In this document: piece after piece, positions 62,371 to 64,000 of the stretch
Layout: each line of letters begins with the position of its first letter
Numbering within the stretch: the first letter of the stretch is position 1
Assembly (NCBI GenBank): GCA_965153355.1
Contig: OZ231126.1
Coordinates: forward strand, 23,808,001-23,872,000
Direction of reading: 5' to 3'
DNA from: Flaccisagitta enflata
Lineage: Eukaryota; Chaetognatha; Sagittoidea; Aphragmophora
DNA: 64,000 nucleotides
Made by a program: the position numbers and the translations under genes
Notes under the pieces: model-generated
Seen by the model: only the letters and a program-made list of their open reading frames with translations
The model's database searches: none
What the model was told of the DNA's origin: nothing

Positions 62371-62574
62371 TTTTTAGTCGCGTGCACGCGACTCTACAAC
62401 CCGCTTTGTCTGTTGGTCGGTCGATCGGTTGGTCGGTTGGTTGTTCACACTTTACCTTTTTTATTATCTTATTTCTTTGACCTCACTGCTCCTACCCAAA
62501 TGATATGGTAACCTCAAATATGGCCCCTGCCCACCCGCACGCGACTTGGGTAGCCGTGTATCCGGCCTTTTTTT
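62371..62574 (+). mobile_element. Hairpin-ended element, subfamily A, nested in the hAT-like element
   Basis: TTTTTAGTCGCGTGCACGCG, CTACAACCCGCTTTGTC, a GGTC array, CACTGCTCCTACCCAAATGA, GGCCCCTGCCCACCCGCACG, and the distal TAGCCGTGTATCCGGCCTTT. This copy shows both ends clearly. Confidence 0.85.
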
Positions 62575-62799
62575 AAATAAACTGGGTTTATTTGGGTTTT
62601 TTTCAAAATTTTTTTTTTTTTTTACATTCCTTGTAGATAGTGACATTGCTCGAGGTTCGGATTTGAGCCTTAAGGCGGGGGATTTGAGCCTTGAGGCTGG
62701 GATTTTTAAGGCTTGATTTTCTTTTGAACTAGGATTTCATCTAAACAAACAAGCGTTTTTAAGAAGGCTTTACATACAGAAGGAAAAAAACACATTGCG

Positions 62800-63360
62800 C
62801 CTTTCTTCCTCCTTCCTTCCATCCTTCTTTCTTAATTCCTTCCTTCTTTCTTTCCTTCCTTCCTTTGTTCTTTCCCTCCTTTCTCTATAAACAGGAGGAG
62901 AAAAACTTTTTCTGCCTTTCTTCCTCCTTCCTTCCTTTCTTCCTTCCTTCCTTCCTTCCCCTTCCTTCTTTCTTTCTATGTAAACAAGAGGAAAAAACTT
63001 TTTTTGTTTTTCTTCTTCCTTCCTTCCTCCCTTCTTTTCCTCCTTTATAAACAAAAGAACAAATTTTTTTCTGCCTTTCTTCCTCCTAACCTCCTTCCTT
63101 CTTTCCTCCCTTCTTTCCTTCCTTCCTTGCTTCCTTCCTTATCTCCTTTCTTTACAAACAAGAGGAAAAAATTTTTCTGCCTTTCTTCTTCCTACCTTCC
63201 TTCCTTCCTTCCTTCCTTCCTTCATTCCTTCTTTCTTTCCTTCTTTTTTTCCTTTCCTTCCTTTTCCCTCCTTTTCCTTCCTTTTCCCTCCTTTTCCTTC
63301 CTTTTCCCTCCTTTTCCATTCTTTTCTTCTTCTTCTTTTTTTCTTTCTTTCCTTCCCCCT
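62800..63360. repeat. CCTT-rich tandem array of about 90-110 bp units
   Basis: At least four units combine CTTCCTTCC runs with a conserved AAACAAGAGGAAAAAACTTT and CTGCCTTTCTTCCTCC block. Confidence 0.85.
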
Positions 63361-63519
63361 TTGCTTCCTACCAGCCTAGCTAGCTTCCTACGAGCGCCGC
63401 TCGCGTGCTCGGGCACTTTGTGACACCCTGGCTGCGATTCTGCTGCCAATCTGCTGCGAATCTGCTGTGATTTGGGCGTGATTCGGCCGCGACTTGGCAA
63501 AGATTCGTCCTCAACTACG

Positions 63520-63857
63520 GCATCCATTTCTGTGTCCTGTATCTTATTGTTCGTTTCCGCCTCCGTTTCCCTATTTTGACGAAGAATTTCCGTGTTCCCA
63601 AGTCTTAGGCGAAGACAAGGAACACGGATTCGCTAGTCACACGTCTTCGAGCAGTGGCGTTGCGGTGGTGAAAAGGAACTTAAAAGAAAAAAAAAAAAAC
63701 ATTTGACCAAAGGCAGTCATGGAGCGAGTAACCTGTGGTAACAATATCGTCAAGCGATATCGAGCAAGCAACTGTCAAACTAAGCCCACAAGCTTCAATC
63801 AACAACAAAAACTCGGGCCTTATCACGCGCTGCGCCACAAATCCACATTAGTATTGA

Positions 63858-63892
<35 letters not shown>

Positions 63893-64000
63893 AAAAAGAA
63901 ACCGATATAACTCGTATCCATTTTTGATATCATATTTAAGTAGTTTATCCACAAATTCGTGTTTATAGCATCTCTCGCGATGAGATTTGTAGCAACAGCA
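63520..64000. other. Possible exon and long poly(A) run
   Basis: The frame from about 63545 (PPPFPYFDEEFPCSQVLGED) to TGA at 63704 is coding-like but unsupported. A second frame at 63719 (MERVTCGNNIVKRYRASN) runs into about 30 consecutive A at 63861-63890. The A run could be a microsatellite or a retrocopy tail. No target duplication was identified. Confidence 0.25.

Larger units (their letters stand above)
61372..63430. mobile_element. Non-autonomous hAT-like transposon
   Basis: Terminal inverted repeats CAGGGTGTCACAAA and the inverse TTTGTGACACCCTG bound 2059 bp. GCTGCGAT is duplicated exactly at 61364-61371 and 63431-63438. An 8-bp duplication with CAG ends is typical of the hAT superfamily. 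Subterminal GCTTCCTACGAGC occurs near both ends in the same orientation. There is no transposase frame, so the copy must rely on an enzyme encoded elsewhere. A hairpin element (62371-62574) and a CCTT-rich tandem array are nested inside. Confidence 0.85.
60990..63515. repeat. GATTCGGC minisatellite interrupted by a hAT-like element
   Basis: Diverged units such as GCGATTTGGCTGCGATTCTG fill 60990-61371 and resume at 63431-63515. The hAT-like element lies between the two parts. Confidence 0.85.

Overview
This is nuclear DNA of a eukaryote, most likely an animal. The evidence is spliced genes with GT-AG introns, AATAAA signals at stop codons, Kozak-type starts, a near-complete metazoan-type gene (NAT16/histidine N-acetyltransferase family), and several classes of DNA transposon. 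The species cannot be named. Very short inferred introns (45-61 nt) and poly(A) signals touching stop codons recall compact-gene lineages such as tunicates, but this is only a hint. No rRNA, tRNA, CRISPR or prokaryotic features were found.

Layout: the window is almost entirely repeat-derived. Long perfect microsatellites (GA, CA, AAG/TTC, AAC/GTT, ATC) and minisatellites (units of 6, 9, 12, 13, 14, 21, 25, about 64 and about 160 bp) produce most of the long open frames, which are not genes. Between them lie three groups of interspersed element. (i) A multi-subfamily element of about 150-320 bp ends in a covarying hairpin followed by CTAAAA, carries a GTCC/GTCG tetranucleotide array, and has a shared GGCCGGATACACGGCTACC-type other end; more than 25 complete or partial copies occur in both orientations. 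(ii) Foldback elements have termini like GGGCAGCGGCCCCAAAGGG around 18-21 bp tandem arrays. (iii) Palindromic MITE-like elements occur at about 23.3, 35.2, 37.5, 39.3, 47.4 and 57.2 kb. A 7.8-kb structure at 33.9-41.7 kb has inverted arms of about 1 kb, and a 2.06-kb hAT-like element at 61.4-63.4 kb has a perfect 8-bp target duplication.

Genes: the best-supported gene is the two-exon NAT16-like acetyltransferase at 17430-19578 (+), whose intron holds a hairpin element and whose second exon contains a TTC microsatellite read as about 50 residues of poly-Ser. Two likely secreted-peptide genes start at 43405 (+, with a TATA box) and 58963 (-, with a clear signal peptide); their downstream splicing is unresolved. 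A terminal coding exon at 20921-21091 ends in a stop that overlaps AATAAA. Several weaker exon candidates are listed at low confidence. Nothing suggests an operon or shared pathway; the genes are isolated islands in repeat DNA.
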